Notes under the pieces: model-generated
Database searches by the model: none
What the model was told of the DNA's origin: nothing
What the model saw: the letters and a program-made list of their open reading frames with translations, nothing else
Program-made: the position numbers and the translations under genes
Part shown: positions 34,059 through 43,412 of the stretch, one piece after another
Numbering within the stretch: the first letter of the stretch is position 1
Layout: every line of letters starts with the position of its first letter
NCBI GenBank assembly: GCA_013216135.1
Contig: JABSOS010000014.1
Coordinates: forward strand, 1 to 64,000
Direction: 5' to 3'
DNA from: Candidatus Caenarcanales bacterium
Lineage (GTDB): Bacteria; Cyanobacteriota; Vampirovibrionia; LMEP-6097
DNA length: 64,000 bases

Positions 34059-35468
34059 GTGAAGGTCTTTAATAATTTAACTAATCAATTAGAAAATTTT
34101 GAAACTGTCCAAGAGAACATAGTGACTATTTATTCATGTGGACCGACTGTTTATGATCATTCACATATAGGGCATGCAAGAAGTGCTTTAACTTGGGATT
34201 TACTCGCTAGATATTTAAGATATAAAGGTTATGAAGTTCATTGGATGAGAAATATAACCAATGTCGATGACAAAATTATCAATAGAGCAAAAGAATTAAA
34301 TGTTTCACCAGACACACTATCACGAGAATTCACTTATGAATTCTGGGATGATATGAAGACATTAAATGTATCTTGGCCAGACTTTGAACCGAGAGCGACA
34401 GACTATATCGAAGAGATGATTAAATTCATTGAAGCTTTGATTGAAAAAGGCTTTGCCTATGAAGCAGAGGGGGATGTCTACTTCAAAGTTGCTTTACATA
34501 AGCACTATGGTCAATTAAAAAAACAAAGCATTGAACAGTTAAAAGAAGGTGTTGCAAGAGTTGATGAGAATGATAAGAAAGAAGATCAGCTTGACTTTGC
34601 CTTATGGAAAGCTTTTCCAGATGATCCTAGAACTAGCTTCAAATCACCATGGGGTTATGGTAGACCAGGCTGGCATTTAGAGTGCAGCACTATGATCAAA
34701 TCAATTTTAGAAACTAAGTTCAATGTTCAAACATTAGATATCCATAGTGGTGGCGATGATTTAATGTTTCCTCACCATGAAAATGAATGCGCTCAATCAG
34801 AGTGTCTTACAGGCGAAGCCTTAGCAAAGTACTGGATGCATAACGGTATGGTTATGGTTAATGGAACTAAGATGTCTAAGTCTTTAAATAATTTTATGAC
34901 TATAAAAGGTGCTTTAGAAAATTTCAAACCAAATACGATTAGGTACTTCTGCTTTGCAACTCACTATAAACGCCAAATCAACTTTACAAATGAAGCATTA
35001 CAGAGCGCTGAAAATGGCTTTAATAAGCTTTTCGGTCAAATAAAAGAAAGACTGAATTATTTAAAAAATGAAGGGGTTACATTCAAAGCTGCTGACTTAA
35101 AAGAAAGTCTAAAAGAACAGCTTGATGAAAATCTAATCTCTGAATTTGAAAAATTTATGGATGATGATTTATCAAGTCCACAAGCTTTAGCTTTACTATT
35201 TGAAAACATTAATGATCAAAGTAAGCATGACACTATCATTTACTTACTAAGTGTTCTAGGTTTTGATTTAGTAAATCACGAAAGTGCTTCACAGGGTAAT
35301 AGCAAAGCTTTAGATCAAGCAGTGAAAACTTTAATTGAAATCAGAAATGAAGCTAGAGCTAATAAAGACTTTGCTACAAGTGATAAAATTCGTGATCGCT
35401 TAATTGATGCTGGGATCACAGTTAAAGACTTTAGAGATAAACCTAGTGAGTGGAGCTTTAGTAGTTAA
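34059..35468 (+). CDS. cysS: cysteinyl-tRNA synthetase
   Basis: This 469-residue class I synthetase has YSCGPTVYDHSHIGHARSALTWDLLARYLRYKGYEVHWMRNITNVDDKIINRA at the N-terminus (HIGH motif and zinc cysteine). It also has WGYGRPGWHLECSTM with the second zinc cysteine, HSGGDDLMFPHHENE, and the KMSKSLNNF loop at about 271. The start is GTG at 34059, one base after the ybeY stop, so translation is probably coupled. Confidence 0.96.
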   Translation: MKVFNNLTNQLENFETVQENIVTIYSCGPTVYDHSHIGHARSALTWDLLARYLRYKGYEVHWMRNITNVDDKIINRAKELNVSPDTLSREFTYEFWDDMKTLNVSWPDFEPRATDYIEEMIKFIEALIEKGFAYEAEGDVYFKVALHKHYGQLKKQSIEQLKEGVARVDENDKKEDQLDFALWKAFPDDPRTSFKSPWGYGRPGWHLECSTMIKSILETKFNVQTLDIHSGGDDLMFPHHENECAQSECLTGEALAKYWMHNGMVMVNGTKMSKSLNNFMTIKGALENFKPNTIRYFCFATHYKRQINFTNEALQSAENGFNKLFGQIKERLNYLKNEGVTFKAADLKESLKEQLDENLISEFEKFMDDDLSSPQALALLFENINDQSKHDTIIYLLSVLGFDLVNHESASQGNSKALDQAVKTLIEIRNEARANKDFATSDKIRDRLIDAGITVKDFRDKPSEWSFSS

Positions 35469-35508
35469 TTAAGCTTATCTCGATAACAAACCTCCAAAGT
35501 TTAATAAA

Positions 35509-37350
35509 TTAAATACTAGGAATTTTAAGGTGAAACTTACTTCTAGTTTTATTCTTTTCGTATAGCTTTAACAAAGTTTCCCCAGGGTTTAGCTTGATAC
35601 AAGGGTCAAAATTGAAACCTACTGAAACTGGCATAATAATTGAATTACCTAAGATACCCAAAATTTTATTTTCAACTACAGAAGCAATGCTTTTACCATT
35701 CGTATTAGGACTAATGCAATTGTCTAAAATTGCAAAACGCCTATTTGCATCCATACTGTACCAGATCAAACGATGATAGTAATCAAGGTTTTGGTTTACG
35801 TGAAGTAATAAATTATCAATGTCTAAATCAATATTGTCTTCACTATATGCTTTCAACTTTATTAAGAGTGGCTCAAAAGATCTATTTAAAAGTTTTCCAG
35901 TCAACAAATCTTGATACATTAGAAGCTCACTTAAATCAAACTTACTGAGTTCAATCGGTATAAATAAAGCCTCTCTGACATCAAATAAATCTTGATTAAT
36001 TAAAACATCAGTAAAAGATCTTGCCTTAAATTCTATTTTTTCTTTTATCGATAAAGCTTTTGACTTTTCTTCAATAAAATTAAACGCTCGGTTTAAAATA
36101 TTTGAGCTGTAAACTTGTTCGAATTTTGTATTTGGGTTGGAAGTATTAATGGCAATGCCTGAACCACCTATATAAAAATCACTAAACTTATCATCAAAAA
36201 GCTTTGAACTAAGTGAATAAACATAATCAGAATCAAGGTTTAAACCACTTTCACAAGACCAAGATTCTTTTATTACTAAAACATGACCATGTCCAACTTG
36301 CTTCATTTCAATATTACTTGGTTGCTCAAAACATGAAACAGCCTTAATAAAGTTAGAACTATTCACTTGATCTTCAAAGCCCACATGGGAAGTACGAACT
36401 GCGTAGTAATAGAAAAATTCTTCTTGAATATTTTTAAAAGTTTCATCTTTCACTAAATTACTAAGAGTCTTAGTGGAAACTGATTTGAATATAATACTGA
36501 GATCTGTTTCAATTTCTCCATGAGTACTTAGTTGGATTTTTTTCGCTAAAATTTCATCTGCTGTAAGACTTAAATATACAGTCTTATAACTTTCTTTAGA
36601 AGAATATTTAAAGCTAAAAGAGCCATTTTCTTGAGTGTGGGTGATAGCAATAGCCTTAAATTTACTCTGATCAAAGCGATTACAACTAGTATTCGATCCC
36701 CAAATTACGACAAGTAAGCCTTCTTTAATCTGATCTCCATTTAAAGAAGTTACCCGACCTTTAATTTCTTTTTCGGCTGGTGGTTTTGACTGAAATTGTC
36801 TTCTTGCGTATGTTTTGTTAATCGTATTTATTTTTAACTTTAGAGTTTCTTCATTCTTAGCAAGGTTACTTAAATCATTAAAAGAGTAATGAAATTCCTT
36901 AATATACTCACCTTGAGGTGAATAAACAGTAAGAACTAAATCAGAGGAAGGATCAATATCATTTGCTAATTGAATTACAAATTCACCACTAGGTGCAACT
37001 TCAATCCTCGTAATACTTTCATCAGATTCTGTTTGAGTTTCTTTTACTTTAGAGAGCTTGGTTGAAATCTTTTCTGATTTTCTCTCATCTTCATAACCGC
37101 TGATATCTCTGATATTTTTAATAACATTTAGACTTAGCTTTTTATCATTTAAATCTGCGATTTCATCGTTTGTATAATTCTGGGATGTCACTGAACTTAA
37201 AAGAAACTTTTTACTTTTCTGTAAAAGTTCTCCACTAGACTTAGTTTGCTTAGAAGCTGTTTTATAAGTAAGAGTAAGGTAATAGGATTTAAAGCTTGTC
37301 TTTTCGACAAACCCAGACTCATATTCAAGAAAACCTCTAACTAGTAGCAT
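35509..37350 (-). CDS. hypothetical protein with a carboxypeptidase-regulatory-like beta-sandwich segment
   Basis: The protein of about 613 residues is not recognised. A central segment (KEIKGRVTSLNGDQIKEGLLVVIWG..FKAIAITHTQENGSFSFKYSSKESYKTVYLSLTADE) has the G-x-V...G...V...T...G-x-F pattern of carboxypeptidase-regulatory or Ig-like folds. Upstream, EVAPSGEFVIQLAND..LVLTVYSPQGEYI looks like a related strand-rich unit. No signal peptide is visible. The start is ATG at 37350 with GGTGG seven bases upstream; the ORF track uses GTG at 37365. It converges on cysS. Confidence 0.6.
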   Translation of the reverse strand: MLLVRGFLEYESGFVEKTSFKSYYLTLTYKTASKQTKSSGELLQKSKKFLLSSVTSQNYTNDEIADLNDKKLSLNVIKNIRDISGYEDERKSEKISTKLSKVKETQTESDESITRIEVAPSGEFVIQLANDIDPSSDLVLTVYSPQGEYIKEFHYSFNDLSNLAKNEETLKLKINTINKTYARRQFQSKPPAEKEIKGRVTSLNGDQIKEGLLVVIWGSNTSCNRFDQSKFKAIAITHTQENGSFSFKYSSKESYKTVYLSLTADEILAKKIQLSTHGEIETDLSIIFKSVSTKTLSNLVKDETFKNIQEEFFYYYAVRTSHVGFEDQVNSSNFIKAVSCFEQPSNIEMKQVGHGHVLVIKESWSCESGLNLDSDYVYSLSSKLFDDKFSDFYIGGSGIAINTSNPNTKFEQVYSSNILNRAFNFIEEKSKALSIKEKIEFKARSFTDVLINQDLFDVREALFIPIELSKFDLSELLMYQDLLTGKLLNRSFEPLLIKLKAYSEDNIDLDIDNLLLHVNQNLDYYHRLIWYSMDANRRFAILDNCISPNTNGKSIASVVENKILGILGNSIIMPVSVGFNFDPCIKLNPGETLLKLYEKNKTRSKFHLKIPSI

Positions 37351-37545
37351 CTGAACTTCCACCAAGTATCAAGAAAATACTCAAATCCTTAAGAAAACAT
37401 TATATCAAAATAAGATCGCATTGTTCAAATTAAATCTACTTAAGCTATCATTTTGTAAATTAACTTTAAAAATCCCTAAACATTTGAAAATAAAGTAAGT
37501 AAAAGCCCCACAAAGCAACAAAAATTCGCTAAAATCATGATTCGT

Positions 37546-38736
37546 ATGGTAACTAAATCAAAAGTAGAAACTTCTAAACGTCTTGAAAAGATTCCTCCAT
37601 ATCTTTTCGCAAGGCTTGATGAGAAAAAAGCTGCAGCTATAGCTAAAGGCGTAGATATTATTAACATGGGAATCGGTGATCCTGATATGCCTACTTTCTC
37701 TCCGATTGTAGATACTATGCATGAAGCGATTAATGACCCTAAAACTCATGATTATCCTCCTTACACAGGTACTTTAGAATACAGAAAAGCTGTATGTAAA
37801 TGGACAGCTGAAAAATTTGGTATTCAAGAATTTGATCCGGTAATGGAATGTGTTTCTTCTATAGGTTCTAAAGAAGCTATTCACAACATTTTCCTTGCTT
37901 ATGTTGACGCTGGTGATTACACACTAGTACCTGATCCAGGTTACCCAGTTTATAATACTGGAACTATCTTCGCTGGTGGTACACCTTATAAGATGCCACT
38001 AAAAGCTGAGAATAACTTTTTACCAGACTTAAAAGCTATCCCAGAGGATATCGCAAAGAAATCTAAAATTATGTTCTTAAACTACCCTAATAACCCAACT
38101 AGTGCCATTGCTCCAGTTGAGTTCTTCCAAGAAGCGGTAGATTTCTGTAAAGAACATAATATTTTACTTTGCCATGACATGGCTTACTCAGAAATTACTT
38201 TTGATGATTACCAAGCTCCTTCTGTCTTCAATGCTAAAGGCGCTGAAGATGTGGCTATTGAATTCCATTCTTTTTCTAAGAGTTACAACATGACTGGTTG
38301 GAGAGCTGGATGGGTTCTAGGAAACTCAGCTGCTATCCAAGCACTTTCTCAAGTAAAAACAAATGTAGATTCAGGTATTTTTAAAGCTGTCCAAAAAGCA
38401 TGTTTAACTGCTTTAGAAACTGATCAAAAAACTCTTGATCAAAGAAACTCGGTTTATGATGCTAGAAGAACAGCTATCGTAAAAGGTTTAAGAGAACTTG
38501 GTGCAGAGCTAGAAGCTCCTAAATCATCTATGTTCGTTTGGGCACCGATTCCTAAGTCTTACAGCTCATCTTCTGAATTCTGTGAGAAGTTATTAGATGA
38601 ATGCGGTATCGTAGTATCACCTGGAAATGCATTTGGTGATGCTGGAGAAGGATACTTCAGAATGGCTATGACTACTGATGTAGATAGAGTTGAACTAGCT
38701 TTTACTAGGCTTAAGGAAGCTGGTATTAGTTTTTAA
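37546..38736 (+). CDS. dapL: PLP-dependent aminotransferase, probable LL-diaminopimelate aminotransferase
   Basis: The 396-residue class I/II aminotransferase opens with KRLEKIPPYLFARLDEKKAAAIAKGVDIINMGIGDPDMPTF, the usual start of DapL-type enzymes. Further marks are DPGYPVYNTG, FLNYPNNPTSA and the PLP lysine in SFSKSYNMTGWRAGW (about 243). DapL makes LL-diaminopimelate from tetrahydrodipicolinate in one step, which would supply the meso-DAP-type MurE encoded here. Related alanine or aspartate aminotransferases cannot be excluded. A TAAAAT at 37530-37535 places the transcription start near the second ATG (37546), so I prefer that over 37537. Confidence 0.8.
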   Translation: MVTKSKVETSKRLEKIPPYLFARLDEKKAAAIAKGVDIINMGIGDPDMPTFSPIVDTMHEAINDPKTHDYPPYTGTLEYRKAVCKWTAEKFGIQEFDPVMECVSSIGSKEAIHNIFLAYVDAGDYTLVPDPGYPVYNTGTIFAGGTPYKMPLKAENNFLPDLKAIPEDIAKKSKIMFLNYPNNPTSAIAPVEFFQEAVDFCKEHNILLCHDMAYSEITFDDYQAPSVFNAKGAEDVAIEFHSFSKSYNMTGWRAGWVLGNSAAIQALSQVKTNVDSGIFKAVQKACLTALETDQKTLDQRNSVYDARRTAIVKGLRELGAELEAPKSSMFVWAPIPKSYSSSSEFCEKLLDECGIVVSPGNAFGDAGEGYFRMAMTTDVDRVELAFTRLKEAGISF

Positions 38737-38765
38737 GATTTGGGAAAGCTCCCAACAACCATAGC

Positions 38766-39227
38766 CTATTGAGTGTCAGTTGTCATTGGCTTTAGAGCTT
38801 GTTCTAATTGTAAAATGTGTGGAAGGATATTTTCTGCAGTTATGAGTGCTCCTGAAATATTTAAATCCTTAAGGGGATTTAAATATTTTAATCCTCTCAA
38901 AGGAACTTCTTTATCTTCATATTGTCTATTGCCATATTTTAGATGTAATCGATTTTTATCGATACTAATTGAATAGTCAATACGATTCTTGGAAAGATTC
39001 TGTATAACTTCACATTCATGACTATCTTTAAAAATAATTTTAGCTGAACATGTAAAATTATTTCGCTCTCCAATTTCGTACTTTATAGGTCCCCAATCTC
39101 CCTTGATATTATTTGCAATTCTTGTTGATATTGCGAAATTTTTAGGTTCTAATATTTTGTGTTCATCTTCAATAGAATTGTTTTGATGATAGTTACAAAC
39201 CTCTTTGAAAATATCTATAAGTTTCAT
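38766..39227 (-). CDS. hypothetical protein
   Basis: The 153-residue protein is unrecognised, with a mixed alpha/beta look (FTCSAKIIFKDSHECEVIQNLSKNRIDYSISIDKNRLHLKYGNRQYE). It follows the 260-residue gene by 18 bases on the same strand and probably shares its transcript. A 14-base perfect inverted repeat lies inside the coding sequence. No signal peptide or catalytic motif is seen. Confidence 0.55.
   Translation of the reverse strand: MKLIDIFKEVCNYHQNNSIEDEHKILEPKNFAISTRIANNIKGDWGPIKYEIGERNNFTCSAKIIFKDSHECEVIQNLSKNRIDYSISIDKNRLHLKYGNRQYEDKEVPLRGLKYLNPLKDLNISGALITAENILPHILQLEQALKPMTTDTQ
38855..38888. repeat. 14-bp perfect inverted repeat inside a coding sequence
   Basis: AAATATTTAAATCC and GGATTTAAATATTT are separated by six bases. 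The RNA of either strand would form a 14-bp hairpin. It encodes the internally similar peptide KYLNPLKDLN. Confidence 0.7.
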
Positions 39228-39245
39228 ATCAAATCCTTTAATAGA

Positions 39246-40028
39246 TTAAACCAAAGACTCTTTGACAAAAAATGTATCCTCTACTAACAAAGAGACATCA
39301 TTTGGCTTTGTAAATCCATATTCAGCTGCTTTATCAAAAATATTAGCAAAAAAACTTGATTTATTCGAATCAGCTTCTTTAAAAGCAAGAGCTTCTATAC
39401 TTTGAAAAAATTCAAGACCCAAACGAATAGTTTCCTGACATTGATCAGAGTTCAATTCAGTCATGGGGAAAGAAGCAAGCTCCCCAGTTGTTTCATTCTG
39501 AAGCGTCATTATTGGTTCTGTTTCATTTAATCCAAAATTATTCTTGTATTGATTTTCGGCATCTTTAATCCATTCTAAATGAGTTTGATAATTAAGATCA
39601 TGTAAATTAGGATCAACTTTTTTCAATTCTTCAAAGCTAGGAATTTGTTTTTTTAAAAGACTTATTTGGAAACGCATCGGTCCATAAGCAGTAGAGAATC
39701 TACCATTAGCTGAAACTAAAGCCCTATTCCCCAGGTCATTGTTTCTTATCGTGCTTGACAGTAGTTTGACATCTGACCCATCACTATCATTTATTGAATC
39801 AACTAAGCCCCAAGCTATACCTTGAATTCTGCGCATTTCAGATAAAGGGTTATTTTTATTCATTCCCCATCCCATGCCTAAAAATCTTTTGGGACCAATT
39901 TTTAGTTCGTCTTCCTTATCTTCAACGATAAATGTTACTTTAGGATTTCCATAGTTGCATTCATCAACTTTTCTTTTACCTCCACTTATATATGGGTTAT
40001 TTATCTGATTTTGACTATTTAATTTCAT
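39246..40028 (-). CDS. hypothetical protein
   Basis: The 260-residue protein is unrecognised. It starts MKLNSQNQINNPYISGGKRKVDECNYG, is hydrophilic, and contains GPKRFLGMGWGMNKNNPLSEMRRIQGIAWGLVD. A TTGTATTACAC site lies 24 bases upstream of its ATG, similar to sites before four other unrecognised genes. The 153-residue gene follows in the same direction. Confidence 0.55.
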   Translation of the reverse strand: MKLNSQNQINNPYISGGKRKVDECNYGNPKVTFIVEDKEDELKIGPKRFLGMGWGMNKNNPLSEMRRIQGIAWGLVDSINDSDGSDVKLLSSTIRNNDLGNRALVSANGRFSTAYGPMRFQISLLKKQIPSFEELKKVDPNLHDLNYQTHLEWIKDAENQYKNNFGLNETEPIMTLQNETTGELASFPMTELNSDQCQETIRLGLEFFQSIEALAFKEADSNKSSFFANIFDKAAEYGFTKPNDVSLLVEDTFFVKESLV

Positions 40029-40052
40029 CAGTCATAAAGAATATTCGAATCC

Positions 40053-40063
40053 GTGTAATACAA
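40053..40063. promoter_or_regulatory. GTGTAATACAA (TTGTATTAC-type) site
   Basis: On the gene strand it reads TTGTATTACAC, 24 bases before the ATG at 40028. It belongs to the shared motif set. Confidence 0.35.
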
Positions 40064-40099
40064 GGAACTGTCTTCCTGAGTTTTGATAAAATCCTAAAA

Positions 40100-41314
40100 T
40101 CAATTAATCTGATTAATTACATTGAAGATCGGTAAGTACATCGCAACGACAATCGCACCGATAATACCACCAATAACTACGATAAATACCGGCTCCATCA
40201 GTGCAGTTAAAGATTCAACTGCAGAGTCAACTTCATCATCATAGAAATCAGCAATTTTATTTAACATCGACTCCAATTCACCTGATTCTTCACCAATAGA
40301 TATCATTTGAGTAACCATTGGTGGAAAAACATCAGATTCTGAAAGCTTATTACTAATAGCGCTTCCCTCTTCGATATCTTTTTTCACTTTAACAAGTACT
40401 TGCTCTAATAATGCATTATCAATAGAAGCTTTAGTAACATCTAAAGCAGTCGTAATCGCTACACCAGACTCTATTAAAGTCCCGAAAGTCCTTGCAAATC
40501 TAGCAATCGCTACTTTTTGGATTATTGGACCGAAGATAGGGACTTTTAATAGTAAAGAATCGATAGCAAGCCTACCCTCTTCAGATTTATAGTAAGCGGT
40601 AAGACTTGAAGCAATAAACCAAATCAAAGCAACTATAACCAAAACAAAAGGTGAACGTAAAACATTACTTACATTAATTAAAGACTGGGTAAACGCTGGT
40701 AACTCACCACCAGTACTATCAAAAATTGCCGAAAATTTCGGTAAAATGAAAGTTAACATAAACCAAACTACTAAAAATGAAATCACAAGTAAACTCACTG
40801 GGTAAGTGAGAGCTGTCTTAACTTTATTCGTTAATTTATTCCTAGATTCCATAAATCCAGCAACACGGTTGAGAACTTTATCTAGAACCCCACCGATCTC
40901 ACCAGACTTCACCATGGAAATATATAAAGTGTCGAAGGCTTCAGGGAATTTAGCCATTGATTCAGAGAGTGGGACCCCTTGTTCAATATCCTTCTTCACC
41001 TCTTCTAAAATCGCCACTAGCTTCTGATTTTCAGTTTGATCAATTAGAACAGTTAAAACCCTTAAAATCGCGATACCAGCTTCTATCATCGCTGCAAATT
41101 GACGTGAAAAGATAACCATATCTTTTAAACCAATTTTCTTTTCAAAAATATTATTTAAAAAAGGAAATAAAGCATCGTCACTTGAACTAAAAGATATTAG
41201 CCAGAGACCTTTCTGTCTTAATTTATTACGCAAAGACCTTTCATCTAAAGCTTCGACTTCGCCTTTAGACACTTTTCCTCGTGAATCTCTTGCAGAATAT
41301 TTAAAACTCTTCAC
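40100..41314 (-). CDS. pilC: type IV pilus/type II secretion inner-membrane protein (PilC/GspF)
   Basis: The 404 residues have the family start KSFKYSARDSRGKVSKGEVEALDERSLRNKLRQKG and two repeated GspF domains: FSRQFAAMIEAGIAILRVLTVLIDQ..VKSGEIGGVLDKVLNRVAGFMES and FARTFGTLIESGVAITTALDVTKAS..IGEESGELESMLNKIADFYDDEV. Three hydrophobic spans separate and follow them. It is the platform protein on which the assembly ATPase acts. It stands alone here, without pilB, pilT or pilin genes nearby, so pilus versus type II secretion is unresolved. Confidence 0.9.
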   Translation of the reverse strand: MKSFKYSARDSRGKVSKGEVEALDERSLRNKLRQKGLWLISFSSSDDALFPFLNNIFEKKIGLKDMVIFSRQFAAMIEAGIAILRVLTVLIDQTENQKLVAILEEVKKDIEQGVPLSESMAKFPEAFDTLYISMVKSGEIGGVLDKVLNRVAGFMESRNKLTNKVKTALTYPVSLLVISFLVVWFMLTFILPKFSAIFDSTGGELPAFTQSLINVSNVLRSPFVLVIVALIWFIASSLTAYYKSEEGRLAIDSLLLKVPIFGPIIQKVAIARFARTFGTLIESGVAITTALDVTKASIDNALLEQVLVKVKKDIEEGSAISNKLSESDVFPPMVTQMISIGEESGELESMLNKIADFYDDEVDSAVESLTALMEPVFIVVIGGIIGAIVVAMYLPIFNVINQIN

Positions 41315-41377
41315 TTTCTATATTTTACAGGATATTTGATTGACGATTAATGGGCACAATAATATAGTTGAAGGCAG

Positions 41378-43177
41378 ATGAAATACAAAAGTATTCCTGA
41401 ATTATTTATAACTAAAGCTCAAAGATTCGGTGAGAAGACATTAGTTCGTTACCAGCAGAGAGCTAATTCTGATCTGGAATCAATTAGTTGGAATGAAATT
41501 TATGATCATGTAGAGTCTATCAGCCTTGGCTTAGCCAAGCTTGGCGCTAAAGCCAAAGATAATATCGGGTTACTTTCTATCACTAATCAGAAATGGATGT
41601 GTTGTGACCTTGCGGTTCTAAGCCTTGGTGCTTGTACAGTTCCTCTCTACCACAACTGTTCAGAGGATGCTATTTTCCATATTATTAATCACGCTCATCT
41701 TGATTATGTTTTCGTTCATAATAAAATTCAATTACAGAAAATTAGAACCAATTTTGATAAATTAGAAAATCTAAAATATGTAATCGTCCTAGATGACCGC
41801 GGCGACATTCCTAAAAATCAACCTAGAATCATTACTCTCGATGATATTTTAAGAATTGGTGAAAAAGAGAAAAAAGATAAGCCAAATCAATTTAAAGATC
41901 AAATCAAAAAAATTAATGATGATGATTTAGCCACAATCATTTATACATCAGGAACGACAGGAATTCCTAAAGGTGTACCTTTAACTCACAAAAACTGCTT
42001 ACTTGCAGCATTATCAATCTACGAATACGTTCCGCTGCATGATAAGCATCGCATGCTGTCTTTTCTTCCTTTAGCTCACGTATTTGAAAGAGTTTGTGGT
42101 GAGCTTTATGGCTTAGATCAAGGTTTAACCTTTGTCTATTGCCCAGTCCCAGAAGATATTCCGAAATTACTTCATGCTGAAAAAATCACAATGATGCTAG
42201 TAGTACCTCGTATTTTAGAGAAGATGTACGCCAAGATTATGGGTGAACTTCAAAAGCAACCTGAAATGATCAAAGATACCATTCTCAAAGCCATTGATTT
42301 CGGTATCAATTACCATAAAAAGAAAATAGCAAATAAGCCAATCTCATTCTTAGAAAATATCGCTTATACTACTGCTAAAAAGACATTACTAGCAAAAATC
42401 AAAAATAAATTAGCTCCTCATTTAGAATTTTTCGTTTCCGGTGGAGCTCCACTAAACCATGAGATTTCTTATTTCTTCAAAGCTATTGGCATAGAAGTTT
42501 TAGAGGGATATGGCTTAACTGAAACGGCTGCACCTCTGACTGTTAATCCTTTATTAAGGAATAAAACAGGTACAGTAGGAATACCTTTTGGACACTTCGA
42601 TGTAAAACTGGGTTCAGATAAAGAAATTCTCTGCCAAGGACCTTCACTTTTCCCTGGCTACTATAAAGATGAAGCTGCTACAAATGAATGTATCATTGAT
42701 GGTTGGTTCCATACAGGTGACCTCGGAGAGTTCGATGACGAAGGGTATTTAAAAATCATCGGAAGAAAGAAAGATTTGCTTATCACCGCTGGTGGTAAAA
42801 ACGTTGCACCAACTAAAATTGAACATAAGCTATGCCAAAGCAACTTTATTAATCAAGTCGTAGTTGTCGGTGATAGAGAGCGCTATTTAGCAGCTTTAAT
42901 AGTTGTAGATAAAGACTATCTCTATAAATGGAACGAAGATAGTGACACTAAGTTAGATTTATCAGGAAAACTATCTGAAAGTGGTGACCTGAATGAACTA
43001 ATTAGAGATGAGATAGATAAAAATAGCATCGGTTTAGACAACTATGAAACTATCAAAAAATTTGCAATCCTAGATGAAGAGCTAAGTATAGATGGAGGTG
43101 AATTAACGCCAACAATGAAAGTTAAACGTAATGTAGTTAATGAAAAGTATTCAGAGTTAATAGTTAATTTATTTTAA
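41378..43177 (+). CDS. long-chain acyl-CoA synthetase (AMP-forming)
   Basis: The 599-residue FAA1-type ligase has all core motifs: A3 IIYTSGTTGIPKGVPLTHKN (about 190), A5 EGYGLTETAAPLTVN, A7 GWFHTGDLGEFDDEGYLKIIGRKKDLLITAGGKNVAPTKIE, and the A10 lysine region GGELTPTMKVKRNVV. It activates fatty acids to acyl-CoA via acyl-AMP. TATAGT lies 20 bases before the start. The same genome has a degenerate copy at 445. The convergent PDZ gene lies beyond a 235-base gap with a structured element. Confidence 0.93.
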   Translation: MKYKSIPELFITKAQRFGEKTLVRYQQRANSDLESISWNEIYDHVESISLGLAKLGAKAKDNIGLLSITNQKWMCCDLAVLSLGACTVPLYHNCSEDAIFHIINHAHLDYVFVHNKIQLQKIRTNFDKLENLKYVIVLDDRGDIPKNQPRIITLDDILRIGEKEKKDKPNQFKDQIKKINDDDLATIIYTSGTTGIPKGVPLTHKNCLLAALSIYEYVPLHDKHRMLSFLPLAHVFERVCGELYGLDQGLTFVYCPVPEDIPKLLHAEKITMMLVVPRILEKMYAKIMGELQKQPEMIKDTILKAIDFGINYHKKKIANKPISFLENIAYTTAKKTLLAKIKNKLAPHLEFFVSGGAPLNHEISYFFKAIGIEVLEGYGLTETAAPLTVNPLLRNKTGTVGIPFGHFDVKLGSDKEILCQGPSLFPGYYKDEAATNECIIDGWFHTGDLGEFDDEGYLKIIGRKKDLLITAGGKNVAPTKIEHKLCQSNFINQVVVVGDRERYLAALIVVDKDYLYKWNEDSDTKLDLSGKLSESGDLNELIRDEIDKNSIGLDNYETIKKFAILDEELSIDGGELTPTMKVKRNVVNEKYSELIVNLF

Positions 43178-43192
43178 GGTATTAATTAATAA

Positions 43193-43405
43193 AAGGTGGC
43201 ATCTAGATTTGCTATTTTCGACTGAAGTCGAGTCAAGCGCATGCTTGCATGCATTTGTGTGCGAAAGTCTTAAACACGGAGTATCCCCGCAGCGAAGCTG
43301 ACAGGGTATTACACAAATCTAGAGAAACACTTTGTGTTTCTGAGCCTTCACAATCAGTGAGTGAAAGCTCTCCCTCCCAAATAGCTCAGGCTACGATGCC
43401 ACTTT
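43193..43405. other. highly structured intergenic element (possible ncRNA or palindromic mobile repeat)
   Basis: The ends pair: AGGTGGCATC region 43193-43203 with 43395-43405 (11 pairs including one G-U), and TCTAGATTTG (43202-43211) with CAAATCTAGA (43314-43323). Inside are hairpins CGAC-TGAA-GTCG (43219-43230), CAAGC-GCAT-GCTTG (43234-43247), CAGC-GAA-GCTG (43290-43300), GAAACAC-TTT-GTGTTTC (43324-43340) and GAGC-c-TTCAC..GTGAA-a-GCTC (43342-43370). The region is richer in G+C than its neighbours and has no long ORF. It lies between convergent genes. It does not match tmRNA, RNase P, SRP or 6S signatures I know. The strand is unknown. Confidence 0.6.
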
Positions 43406-43412
43406 CGAACTC

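Noticed and set aside
38743-38758. TTGGGA..TCCCAA hairpin after the aminotransferase gene as a terminator
   Set aside because: The stem is short and no T-run follows on either strand within the expected distance.
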